In this document: in pieces, positions 23,034 to 34,120 of the stretch
How the letters are laid out: each line of letters starts with the position of its first letter
Numbering within the stretch: position 1 is the stretch's first letter
Assembly (NCBI GenBank): GCA_013365325.1
Contig: JABVXV010000192.1
Span: forward strand, 1 to 64,000
Reading direction: 5' to 3'
DNA from: Dipetalonema caudispina
Taxonomy: Eukaryota > Nematoda > Chromadorea > Rhabditida > Onchocercidae
Length of the DNA: 64,000 nt
Notes under the pieces: generated by a model
What the model was told of the DNA's origin: nothing
Seen by the model: only the letters and a program-made list of their open reading frames with translations
Databases searched by the model: none
Program-made: the position numbers and the translations under genes

Positions 23034-26000
23034 ATGATTTATTCATTATTTCTTCTACTTTTCACGCACGTGATATACTCATCGCATACAACACTTTTAT
23101 TTGATTATATTACACCAAATAACTGCTCCAACAATACCACTTATTTTGATTCATTGAATTTAAAATGTCGCAACTGCAATAAAGACAAAATTGCTAGTGT
23201 AAATCATTTACGCTGTATTTGTCCATCAGGATTTATTCAGGTTTCTGATGGTACTTGTCAGAAATGTGAGCAAGGTAAGTGTAAGTTTTACTTCCCATTG
23301 TAATAAGAAGTAATGAATTAACTGATAAATACTTGCAAGTAATTCATTAATATTTTTTATACTTGATAGAATATGGAAAAATTTCTTTCCATTTCCAAAT
23401 CACAATTTGTTGAAGGGAAAAAAGTTAGTGATGATGGTCACTTTTGCATTGAATGCTCAATGACCGAAAGTGAAACTCAATGTTCGTCATGTCCATTTCG
23501 ATATTTCACGCAAAGGACAATATCAGCTAATGGTACCCTAATGGTAGAAAATTGTGCAAAATGTCCTGCTAATACCAAAGTTTCTGCTCGTGGTGATACT
23601 TGTATACCATGTATCAAAACAGATGATAGTTGTGAATGTCAGGTACCATTTCCTTCTAAAACTATAAAATTTGATCGAAAGATTTCTTAGAAACTTCTAT
23701 TAAAATTATAATACTACGAATCAAACTAAATAGCATCTAATAATTAATTTTTGTCATTTCAAAGATTTTCGAAACATTTTCAGGATGGTGAAACATGTCA
23801 AAAAGTTGAAGAGAATAAAATGTTGACAATGATTGAGCTTGAAAATGGATCTTGGGAAAGTTCCATTTATATATCCCGAAATATCAGAAAGACAGCATTA
23901 AGTTGTTCCAATAATAATACGCAAGCTTGTCAACATTTAGCTAATATTTGTGTGCTACAAAATTATCGCACCGAACAATTTTCTGCTTGCACTGAATTTG
24001 AGAAAATTGCTAATTCTATGCTTTTCAAACGGTAATTCAATGAATAATTTTTTATAATTTACATCCTTTAAAAACTAAAGTTTCTGAGTGAAATTATCAT
24101 TTTTTCTAAAAAAGAGGAAAGTTCATAATTTTTCAATCACAAGGAATCCTAATTTTTCTATTGCATATATTTGAAAAATCATTTCAAATTCGACAATAAA
24201 GTTTTTGACATGATTTAAAAATATTTGTATGAAATTTATACAATCTAAATTAATACTATTCCACTTTTATTGATTAGCAACTGATAAATTGAATTTCTAG
24301 GACAGCAAAAGAAATTGAAACAATTCGAAAAAAAAAGATTTTCATGATTTTCAGGAATAATGGATTATTAAATATACCGATCTTATTTTATTACAACAGT
24401 GAAACATCAGTTGAACTATTACGTGAAAGTGCTATATCAGCAAGTTTCAGCTTCGACAAACGTCGTTCAAATTCCTTTCTGGAAATTATTTTGATTCAAT
24501 ATGCTCTTAATGGTACCTTCCTTGGAATGATACCATTAAGTGAAAGTAATCTGAATATTTGTTCACAACAGAAGGACAAATTTCATTTCGGAACATTTTA
24601 CCGGATGAATTGTTTCATACAACTTCAACAATTACTTCGTCTTTCCGGTGGTCAACCTATTTTCAGCGATTTGTATACTGTATTCTTAAATAAATCAGGT
24701 CAGAAGCAGATGTATGCTGTACCAATTTTAAATGAAAATATACGACTACATGGTGAATTTGTAAATCGTTTAACTCCAAATGAACTTTATAATTCAAAGT
24801 GGATCCTTAGCCGGAGATTATATTTCGTTGATTCAGTTTCGTTAGATGCTTCAAATGGAGCACAGCATTCTGCTATCATTCGCTTTCCGGAAAAAATCGA
24901 TATTAGAGTACAAATACAAGTATGTGAAATTTCTCTGGGAACTATCAATTTTGTAATATACAATTATTTAAACATTTATTTCAAACAGTACATGCTAAGA
25001 ACAAATACTGAATCAAATTCGAACCACTAAGATCTTTTAGGTTCTGTTATTAAAACATATCTTTAAAAATTTCTCTTAATTTAGTCTCAAAGAGATGGTC
25101 ATATAATGCCACCGTATGTACGAATCCGACACGCCGAAGTACAATGGAATCCGGAAAAACAGTTATTGCTACAATTCTCTATTACTTACTTTATGAATGG
25201 ATCCAAATTCTTTCAATATATCGAGATTGTACTATTCGTTCTGGCTGTCTTATCACTTATTTATGCAGCTATGCGAGCTTACAGGTATCATTACCATTTC
25301 CAGTTATTCATTCAACGAGTATCCAGTTCTGAAAAGCTAACATTTGATCAGAAGATTAAAGGGTAATTTTTAATTTTCATGCAATATTTGGCTTATTTAT
25401 CGATGAACAAACTATGAATATAACCAATAACTTGAATAATAATATTTAAGCGAAATATTTTTGGGATTATTTTATCCTTTAAAACCTTTAATAATTTCAG
25501 TTGGGGAAAGCGTTCCGGCAAAATGATTATCGATGGTACTACACTTATAAAATTACTTCTATTTGAATGTGAAATTTTAAGCGATGTATTTCTTTTCGTT
25601 GTTCTAATACCAACTCTGTTTACTGTTTTTGCATATAAGATGCAACAAATACCTCAGTATGTAGTATTCAACCATAAACAGGTAAAAAAAATTCATTTTA
25701 AAAAAAATTCCAAGAAGAATGCAAATTTTGTTTTAATTAGTTTGTCAAAAATCACTTAATAAATAAAATTTCAGAACTTATTCGGAAATTTGAAACTTAT
25801 CACAAAATGAAATTTCAGTGTTTGTAAAATTTAAAAGCACTATTACTATAGCTTCAAACTAAATGTTTTATTTTAAAAATAGTAAATAACGGGAATTGTG
25901 TACCGAAATTTAATATAGTACGTAATACATAGCACAAAAATTGTAATATTTCAAATAATATGTATGAATGTATTAGTTTGACATTTGACCTTTAACAAGA

Positions 26001-28801
26001 TGAATGAATCATACTTCTTTTTCAGGAAGAGACATTATTATTATACATATTAGTAGCAGCAGTGCTTAAATTAATCAGTTTACTACACTGTAGCGCTCAA
26101 TTAATTCTTACCAAAACATTCTTTATCGACTGGGAACGACCTCATATAACCTTTAAAACAAACAATAAAACACCTCCATCATTTGATGTTGAAGAGGATG
26201 TTAATATCACTCAACCTGTTATATGGTATAACTTAAATATTAATTCATTTCAAATTAGCTCAATCGTATTCGATTTTTCAAATCTTTTATTGCCCTCACT
26301 ATTTATGAGGAAGAATTTATTCTTAAGATTAGCTTGTATCAAATTTATATTCTTTTAATTATCATATATTAATAAAATATTCTCTTTATCTATAATTATA
26401 TATGAATACTTGAAATAATTGCAATTAAGTGGTTATTTACAGATCTGATAAATTAATGACTTTTTTTCTGATTTATTGTAATTATTTGACTACCTATAAT
26501 TGACTAAAGTTTTGAAATAATTTCAAGATTTGAAAAAAAAATGCATGAAATTTTCACTTTCAAGGCGAACTTATCTAGTTGCAAATGAATGGAACGAATT
26601 GCAAGATTATCGTAAAACGAGTGTTGGTTTACAAATGATCACTATGATCGCATTACTTCATTGGTTGAAACTTGAAAATTGGGCAGCTATTACACCGGGT
26701 TTACATACCGGTAATATTTACAAGTTGGATATTAAACTTCTGATCAATAGATTTACCCGAAAAGAATTTTGAAAGTGAATCTTGAATTCGCCGAATTTTA
26801 GTTTCTGTTTGAAAGAATAGTAAAACTTATTTATTATTAGTTAATATTTTAGACAGAATGTGATTATAAATATTGAACTGTACTGTAATTAGCAAGAATA
26901 GAAATGTTTTCTCTTATAATAAAATACAATATATAATGCTTTATTAAATTAACATAAAATTTTTTATTCTGTGAAATTTTAGATGAACTTTTAAAAGTTA
27001 AAATTTATCAATATAATAATTTTTAGATATTCCAGTATCCTCCACAAGTACGACACTAAGCGAATTAGCTATAATCAGTGGTATCTACTTGGCAGTATCA
27101 ATGATCCAATGGTTTTTCCGTATCACAGTTGCTGAACGACTCATATCAGATCCATTCCATAATATGATCGATCTATGCTCTATTTCAAATATTAGCGTTC
27201 TTGTGCTTACGCATCCATTACATGGATACTATATACACGGGCGATCGATACATGATCAAGCTGATACTGATATGGCTATGATGGATCAGTACTTGCACAG
27301 AGAACGAGTAAAATACTTTTAAAGCTTTTCATTTCCTTTTTGAATATTGCAAATGAATTAATTAACATAAAAATAAAAGTTTTATGATTATGATGGACCA
27401 ATATCGTACTGTAACTATGTTGGCGTAACACATTATATGCTTATTACATGAAATTCCTACAACCGTTTGATACGCTAAGTTTATTTATCAATTTTATTAA
27501 ATAAAAGATTTATTTCAGGAAAATTTATGCGATACACGTGGTCTAGAACCTGATAGTGGACTTCAAACTTATACCATTAATCTACCAAAGGCCTTTCATG
27601 AGCAATTCAATGCTGCTTCACAAATATTGGGCAATAACACGGAACAGCTCGACAAACTTACCACTGATCGTTTTGATACCACGACTACAAATATCCAGAA
27701 AATTGCTAAGGTATTATTTATTGTGTGATTAATGTATGGAAATGATATTATCGTTAATAGATATCAAATTTGTATACTACAAAGAAATATATGTTTGTGA
27801 AGATTTGAAATTAGAGACGTAGTATCAAAAAGATTTTAATTTTTAAAAGTAATATTTGAAATGGAGTATTTAATCGGATTAAAAATTATACAAATAACGA
27901 AATTAGATTAGATTTGTTATAAGCATTTTATTATGGAAAAAAAAATTTTGATATCTTAGAAGCATGAACAGTTGAATAATTTCTTAATGAAATTTATTGA
28001 ACACAATAATCCACAAGCGGATTATATTATTACTGATGCATCATTACTCGAATTGTTATGCGGTATCGAATTTACTGATTCATCGAATATTGGCAATTTT
28101 GTAAGGTTAGAATAATACATACATTCAATTTATCCATAGCTTAGTGACCTTCAAACTTTAACAAGATTAATAAAATAATTGAGTTTAAGGTAAAGAAGGT
28201 ATGTATAAAACACTGTTACATGTATTCCATCATACTTCTTCATTAAAAATTGTCAGTAAAATTAAAATATCCTTTAGAAAAATGGACATTACGAATTTTT
28301 TTAAAAAAATCGTTTTCAAACAAATTTTTGAGAATTAAAATTACAGTATAAGATAGATAGATGGAATTTGTGAATGCATGCTTAAAGTATTATTTGAAAA
28401 ATTATTAGAAATGTTGGAACGATAATTTAATAATCTTTGATATGTAAATATTTTTTGTTAAAATATAAAATTGATAATGTGCATTAGAATAGAAAATAAT
28501 ATCAATGTGACAATTTTCATTGATAATTTTATGCAGTTTGGTGATAATTTCTAAAGCTAACTTCAGTTGCAGGGATAAATCAGAAATAGCTTACAGTGGA
28601 GCATTCATATATGGTAATGAATGGATTTATTTATCATTTGAATTATCGCTATTTTGTTGTGTATATATCTTCACGAAGAGTTATGCATGTTCAGCTTTTA
28701 TCACTTATATCATATCAGTTGTCATCATGAAATTTGTCTCAACCTTTTTCACTAATCATCTTACCAAAAGTAGTTTTGTTGATCATAGGTTTTTATTTTG
28801 A
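23034..28801 (+). CDS. mks-3: Meckelin (TMEM67/MKS3), ciliary transition-zone membrane protein
   Basis: Meckelin is a component of the MKS module that gates the base of cilia. Twelve exons fit in phase: 23034-23274, 23416-23642, 23784-24031, 24355-24919, 25085-25362, 25501-25681, 26026-26225, 26565-26710, 27027-27307, 27519-27710, 27960-28105 and 28573-28801, giving about 977 residues (human is 995). A signal peptide (MIYSLFLLLF) is followed by a cysteine-rich ectodomain with CxxC pairs to about residue 220, a beta-rich ectodomain, and a membrane segment near 472-495 before a multi-pass C-terminal half. Diagnostic blocks are FIDWERP (about 613-619), YLVANEWNELQ, DLCSISNISVLVL, GYYIHGRSIHDQADT, GNEWIYLSFELSLFCC and the extreme C-terminus SSFVDHRFLF. 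The exon-2 acceptor is ambiguous: 23425 is also in phase. The next upstream gene ends 2.7 kb away, so the gene probably has its own promoter. Confidence 0.95.
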
Positions 28802-29763
28802 TCATTTCTTTAATTTTGTTACTGCTAACAGCAGACTACAAAATGATCTAAATATAGTGGTAAAATTACCTATGGAAGCAATTATTACTGATGCAAAAAT
28901 TCTATTATTCAAACAAAATAATAAAATAATGAAGTTATGTTTGTTTGTTTTTGAAAGCATTTAAGAAACTTCGAGATTATGAATAAATTTATTAACTTCA
29001 ATAATTAATATTGCATAACAGTTGACAGGTCGACACAGGTGGTTGTTAGAATGACATTTCATACATCTTTTTTAATTTGTTCGAATCATTTTACCAAATT
29101 TTTTGATATTAATGAAAGGTTATGTCCTTTTTTGCTGAAAGGTATTATCAAAAGCAGACTGAAGTTTTTTGCATCATATGATTTTTTATCTTCCAGAGAT
29201 TTTCTACCGGATCCCATAGATATACCTCAGCTTATTATTTCATTTTAGATCACTTCACCACTTTTCTTCCTTTTTTTTTCATCATCTCAAGTCAAAAACG
29301 ATGGCTGAAGAGTAAATCGATATTGCTTTTCTTGAACACAATCTTCCGTCTATGTTCTCAACTTGAAATTTTGTTGCTATGATTGTGTAAGCAAGCAATA
29401 TTACAACTGATCGTAGACCACATATTAGCAAAGATCATTCTATTGTGAATTTAAACCAAGCTATATGATCGTATTCTTCACAAACATTAATTCTTGGAAA
29501 ATAATTACAAATTTGATTTTAAAACTCTACTGAAGAAGTCAGATTTTCAAATGTGAAATATACAAATTTGTTTAAATTTTACAATTTCTGATCAAAAATC
29601 AATGCTTTGTCGTTTTTTTTTCTTGTTTTTGGTAAATTTCTATATTCGATTATTGCAATAACTCTTCGAATGATTTCATCCTATTTCGAGTTAAGTGGAT
29701 TAAGTAACAATTCTGAATTATTTTGCAGGTATGAATTGATACTGCACAGAAAGTTATAAGTGT
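28802..29763. other. Downstream of mks-3, no gene recognised
   Basis: This includes the probable mks-3 3' UTR, with an AATAAA at 28982-28987 that could serve as polyadenylation signal. Short ORFs up to 69 codons occur here but show no domain and no supporting splice structure. Confidence 0.5.
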
Positions 29764-30881
29764 TGATCACTTTTCATGATTCCAATGTGACTAACAACAT
29801 GTTTTAGAGAATGGAATTAAAACTGTTATGCAAAAAGATTAAAGTTCTTTCATTTTATTTGATCATAGATCGTATGATTCATTTGAATGCAGAAAAACGG
29901 TTCTCTCCGATTTTCTTTATCAGTGTAGCAATTATTATTTCGTTGGATTGGTTGACTGTGTTTTCGTAATTTCCATTTATACATTTTGATGAACGTTGAA
30001 AATATATTTCACTTCAGATTCCATCACTTCAAACATTACCATTTATCGGTGGAAATTGTTCGCGATCAGTATGCTATTACCATATTACATCGCAACAATT
30101 CCGTTGCCATTATACATCGCACATGTAACGGTAAGTGACCAGTAAGTACATTACTCTTAATATCCATAAATTTCTTGTTTTAGTTGAAGATAATACGCTG
30201 ATTTTTCTATGATAGAAAATCAGCGTATTACCGCTTTCTCATTACTTATTTATTATTTTCGAAGCAATTGATATTTTGCAATCAAATCCTAAGTTTGGTC
30301 ACATTTGCATGATTCCAATGTAACTAACAAAATGTTTTAGAGATTTTTGGAGTTAAAATTTTTATGTAAAAGATTTAAGGTTTTGTGATTTGTGATTTTT
30401 GTTTGATCATAGATCATGTGATTGATTAGGATGCATAAAGAGGGTTCTCTCTATCAATGTAGCAAGTATAACATCGTTGAAAAGATTGGCCATCTTTTAG
30501 TAATACCTATTTATACATTTTGGTAAATATATTCCATTCCAGATTTCATCACTTCAAGCATAACCATTTATCGGTAGAAATCATGTAGATTTCATAACTT
30601 CAATCATTACCATTTATCGCCGGAAATTCTTCGCGAGATATATGCTGCTACTATATTACATCGCAATCTTTGTATTGCCATCATACATCGTACAGATAAC
30701 GGTAAGTAAATAAGAAATTGTCCTCAGCGTAGAAATTAAATATTCATAAATTTCTTGTTTTAACTAAAAATAAAACGGTTTTCTATGAAGGAAAGTCAGC
30801 GTATTACCGTTTTTTTTTTTTTTTTTTTTCATCAATTATTTGTTATTTTCGAAGCAATTGATATTTTGCGATCACATCTTA
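29764..30881. repeat. Diverged tandem duplication, unit about 0.53-0.59 kb
   Basis: Unit A (about 29764-30296) and unit B (about 30297-30881) share a series of blocks in the same order: CATGATTCCAATGT, AACATGTTTTAGAG or its variant, TTTGATCATAGATC, CATTTATACATTTTG, ACCATTTATCG, CATATTACATCGCAA or its variant, TAACGGTAAGT, TTTCTTGTTTTA and CGAAGCAATTGATATTTTGC. Flanking parts carry indels, but about 110 bases ending at the GTAAGT-like site align without gaps. Unit B also repeats 46 bases internally (30541 versus 30587). Function is unknown; it may be a relic of a duplicated exon or a mobile element. Confidence 0.8.
30191..30230. repeat. Inverted repeat, about 18-bp stem with one bulge
   Basis: The arms TAATACGCTGA... 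(30191-30209) and its complement (30213-30230) pair over 18 bp with one extra T and a 3-nt loop. The sequence sits in duplication unit A. Unit B keeps only one arm (GTCAGCGTATTACCG) intact. Confidence 0.8.
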
Positions 30882-31239
30882 TAGCAAAAGACAAAAGAAA
30901 AAGTTTATACATTGGACTCGCAAATCGTTCCGGTGGCATCAATTTTTCAATTTTCCCTCTATGTCCATTAAACTAAATGGCGGTGAAATATTGCTATTTA
31001 AAGATTCCACAATGATATTTGCACAATTCTTCTGATTATTACTATTTAAAAATTTCAGGAAAAATAATATCAAATTGCTTAAATCATAAAATGAATCATT
31101 TTGGATTATTTCAGATATCAAATGAAACAATTTTTTAATGCAAGCAGGAATAACTGATCGTTAGAAAATTCCACAACACAATTGAATACAGATGAAATAG
31201 TTCGAAATCAGAAGCATTCACGTAGTCGAGGAGAGAAAA
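30882..31239. other. Spacer between the duplication and the zinc-finger relic
   Basis: I see no gene here. A short ORF reading KDKRKSLYIGLANRSGG ends at 30976 without a recognisable family or clear splice signals. Confidence 0.4.
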
Positions 31240-31725
31240 ATGACAACAACAGAATTACTTAAGCTAGAAAGTTTAACATCGAAGCGAAAATGTGACGCAT
31301 GCGACACTCAATTTAAATATGCAAACCTTCTACGAAAATATATGGTGGTACATAGAGAATTCAAATGTAATCAATGCAGCAAAAGATTCATCCAATCCTC
31401 CGTTCTGCAACAACACGAACGGATACACAGGGACGAACAAAACTATTCAAATGTAATCTATGCGGTAAAGGATTCAAGTTTCTTCGCATTTTAAGGAAAA
31501 TCATAAGGTCGTAAAACTATACAAATGTAATGAATGTAGTAAACTGTTCAGGAATCACATATCACTATAAAGAGATAAACTGATACATAAAGTCGAACAA
31601 ACCATTCATTAAGATAAAGAATTCAAAAAAAAAGAAAAAAAAATGTGATGAATGTAGCAGCAATTTCATTGGAAATTTTAATTTGAAAATACATAAAGAG
31701 CTATATTCTACAATTATTTCTATCA
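31240..31725 (+). pseudogene. Decayed C2H2 zinc-finger gene
   Basis: Reading forward from ATG 31240, an open frame of 84 codons holds a degraded first finger (CDACDTQF, first zinc histidine replaced) and one intact finger (FKCNQCSKRF then LQQHERIH, with a linker starting RDEQ). A third finger (FKCNLCGKGFKF) and a fourth (YKCNECSKLFRNH) continue in another frame with stops after each. A fifth remnant (CDECSSNFIGNFNLKIH) follows near 31640. Frame changes, stops and lost histidines show decay of a multi-finger gene or retrocopy. A short functional two-finger product cannot be excluded. No promoter was recognised. Confidence 0.7.
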
Positions 31726-34120
31726 TTACGCCAACAATTGAAGAAGTCTTTGCCACAGATATTTTAATAAAGCATATAAAATTATGGGCTTAAATTGTAT
31801 TTGTACTGCTTTGCTGTCACAGGAATATTAAAAGCATTGATGGTAAATGAATGGAAGTAATTGATCACTTAAATTTTCATATGTTGTTTTAATCTATTAT
31901 AATTAATAATCTATTCGTTTGTGTTACCGTAATTATTCATCTATAACTTTTCTATTATAAATTAGCTTTCAATAGTTTAAAATTTTTGTTCAAACATAAG
32001 TTCTGATGAAAATTGAATGAAAGATATTATTCAGTTAATAAAAAAGAACCAACAACTTTTCAAGTTTAAATTCTTTCTTGACCTAAATTGCATAGTCATC
32101 TTGAAATATTGCGTCAAAATTAACAAATTTAATTGTTTGCTGTTCAGCCTTATAATTTAAGTCCACTTTTGTAATCCTCCCAAAATATGCAACATCTAAC
32201 AATGAACTTTTCTGAAAAATGTGATGAAATTCCGAGCAAATATTGTACATTAAACAATTTTCTCAAAAAAAAAAGTTTTTTTTTTCCCTATTATAAGATG
32301 TGATTTTTCTTCCCTTCGATGACATTTTATTAGTATCTTTGAATAATAAACATTTGTTTTTCATTATATTACGTTATCATTTGATCCACTTTTTTCATTT
32401 CGATCTTGTTTAAAAGGCTAATATTATTAAGATAAAATCTAAACAATTTCTTTCCGTGTTTTTATGCAAAAAAAAACTTCTAATTTTGCTGTTTTCCCAT
32501 TTCTCACTTTGGAAAATTTGGAAAATACACAACGACCAAAAAAAAAAAAGGAAAAAAAAAACAGCATTAATACTGTACAACAATGATAATGAATAAACCA
32601 ACAAAATATTTACAAAGTTCTCATTTAAACAGTAAATGAATGAATGTCTCGGAATTTCTGGCCTGATATTTACATTCAGATAATTGCCATGAACTTTGAC
32701 GTATCAATCCATTTGTACATTGCGTTGAGTTTCTGCAATTTTATATTTCTAATGTGATTAAAGGTCAAACAACTCACACATACGGTAAAAAGTAAATTAA
32801 CGAATGAAAAATGCTATCGGAACTATTTGAAATTAGCAAAACGCATTATTTAAAATGGATGAATATCTCTGAAATCTTAATCTTTCTCAGGTTAAAAATG
32901 ATGCAGGGAATTTTGAAGATATCAGAAATTAAGCAATGATATTTTGAGATAGATTCATGGATTAATTGTAGATTTGGGGTGAGAAAAAGTAAAAAGTTTA
33001 AACAGAAGTTGAAGCGACTATTAAAGGTGAAAAATTTGATAGAATTTTTTTAGCATTTGACACCATTGGATTGTTTTCGTCCTCTGCATATATCCCTTAA
33101 TTATGATTTAATTTTTTTGCTATGGTAGTTAAGTTATCAATGTTTTAATGTTTTCATTAGATTTAAACAATTTAAATTTGAGTGTCTTTAGATTTATTTA
33201 TATTTGAATTCATCATTATGGTTTATTGAAATTTTTGTTCATAAAGACAGAAGGAATTCAGAAGCTTGAAATATCGAGAAATGGGAAATATCATGAAGCG
33301 TTTTGAAGGTAAATGGTTACCATCAAATTTACTTATTGTTACCTGTAAAAGGCACTCATTTCTGAGTTAAATTATAATCGTACGATTTAGTTAATCATAT
33401 CCATTTGGTAAATAATACCAATATGTTACCGAAGGCAATGTTCAAATGGCTTCACCAATGTTTCCTTCAAAATTCTTAATTTTATAATAAGTGAGAATGA
33501 ATTTAATTTCTTCCTTTAATTAATAAAAAAAAGGAATTGCCGGAACTTTGTCAGGAATTTTCTAACCCGTGGAATGGATAATTTTGGGGTAGGCGGGACA
33601 ATTTGTAGCGAAATGTCCCTTTCCGGATTCGTTCGATAGCTTACGTTCGACCAGTAAGTGTTCGTTACTTGTTTTGGTTGAGGGGATACGGAATTCCGGA
33701 TCGAGGATGATCATATGCATTATAATAGAAAGAGAATCATGCTTCAATTTTATTCATTATCTCTCTGATAATTGTTAATCAGATTTTTTTTACTGGTAGT
33801 TTTTCCAGTGAAGAAAGTTTATCAGTCATCATTTTATCCGTTGCTTTGTTTTTGACTATGTATTTGTCGATGATAACGGGTCATCTAATTACCCGTCACT
33901 ATGGATATTAGCTTGTCGGAATACCCGTCATAATGTAATGAAGGGTAAAATGAGGCTTATCTTCTTAGATTTTAACTCCGTCGAATGGTATATTAATAGT
34001 ATTGTGCGAGTAAAAGTTTCAACGACTTTCTAAAATTTTAAGTACAAATTCCGGTTTGCATTGAAATCGATACATTGTTCGACAATTCTTCACGATATTC
34101 CATCATATGAATTCCTCAGA
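31726..34120. other. Intergenic region upstream of the SARA-like gene
   Basis: This is AT-rich sequence with homopolymers. A minus-strand ORF at 33562-33747 contains GKGHFATNCP, which resembles half of a retroviral-type zinc knuckle, but lacks the first cysteines. The right end should contain the promoter of the SARA-like gene, and a splice-acceptor-like CCTCAG sits directly before its ATG. Confidence 0.5.
34118..34119 (+). promoter_or_regulatory. Splice acceptor 1 nt before the SARA-like ATG (possible trans-splice site)
   Basis: The sequence TTCCTCAG|A precedes ATG 34121. In nematodes an acceptor this close to the start codon is typical of spliced-leader trans-splicing. A cis-spliced untranslated first exon is the alternative. 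Confidence 0.5.
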
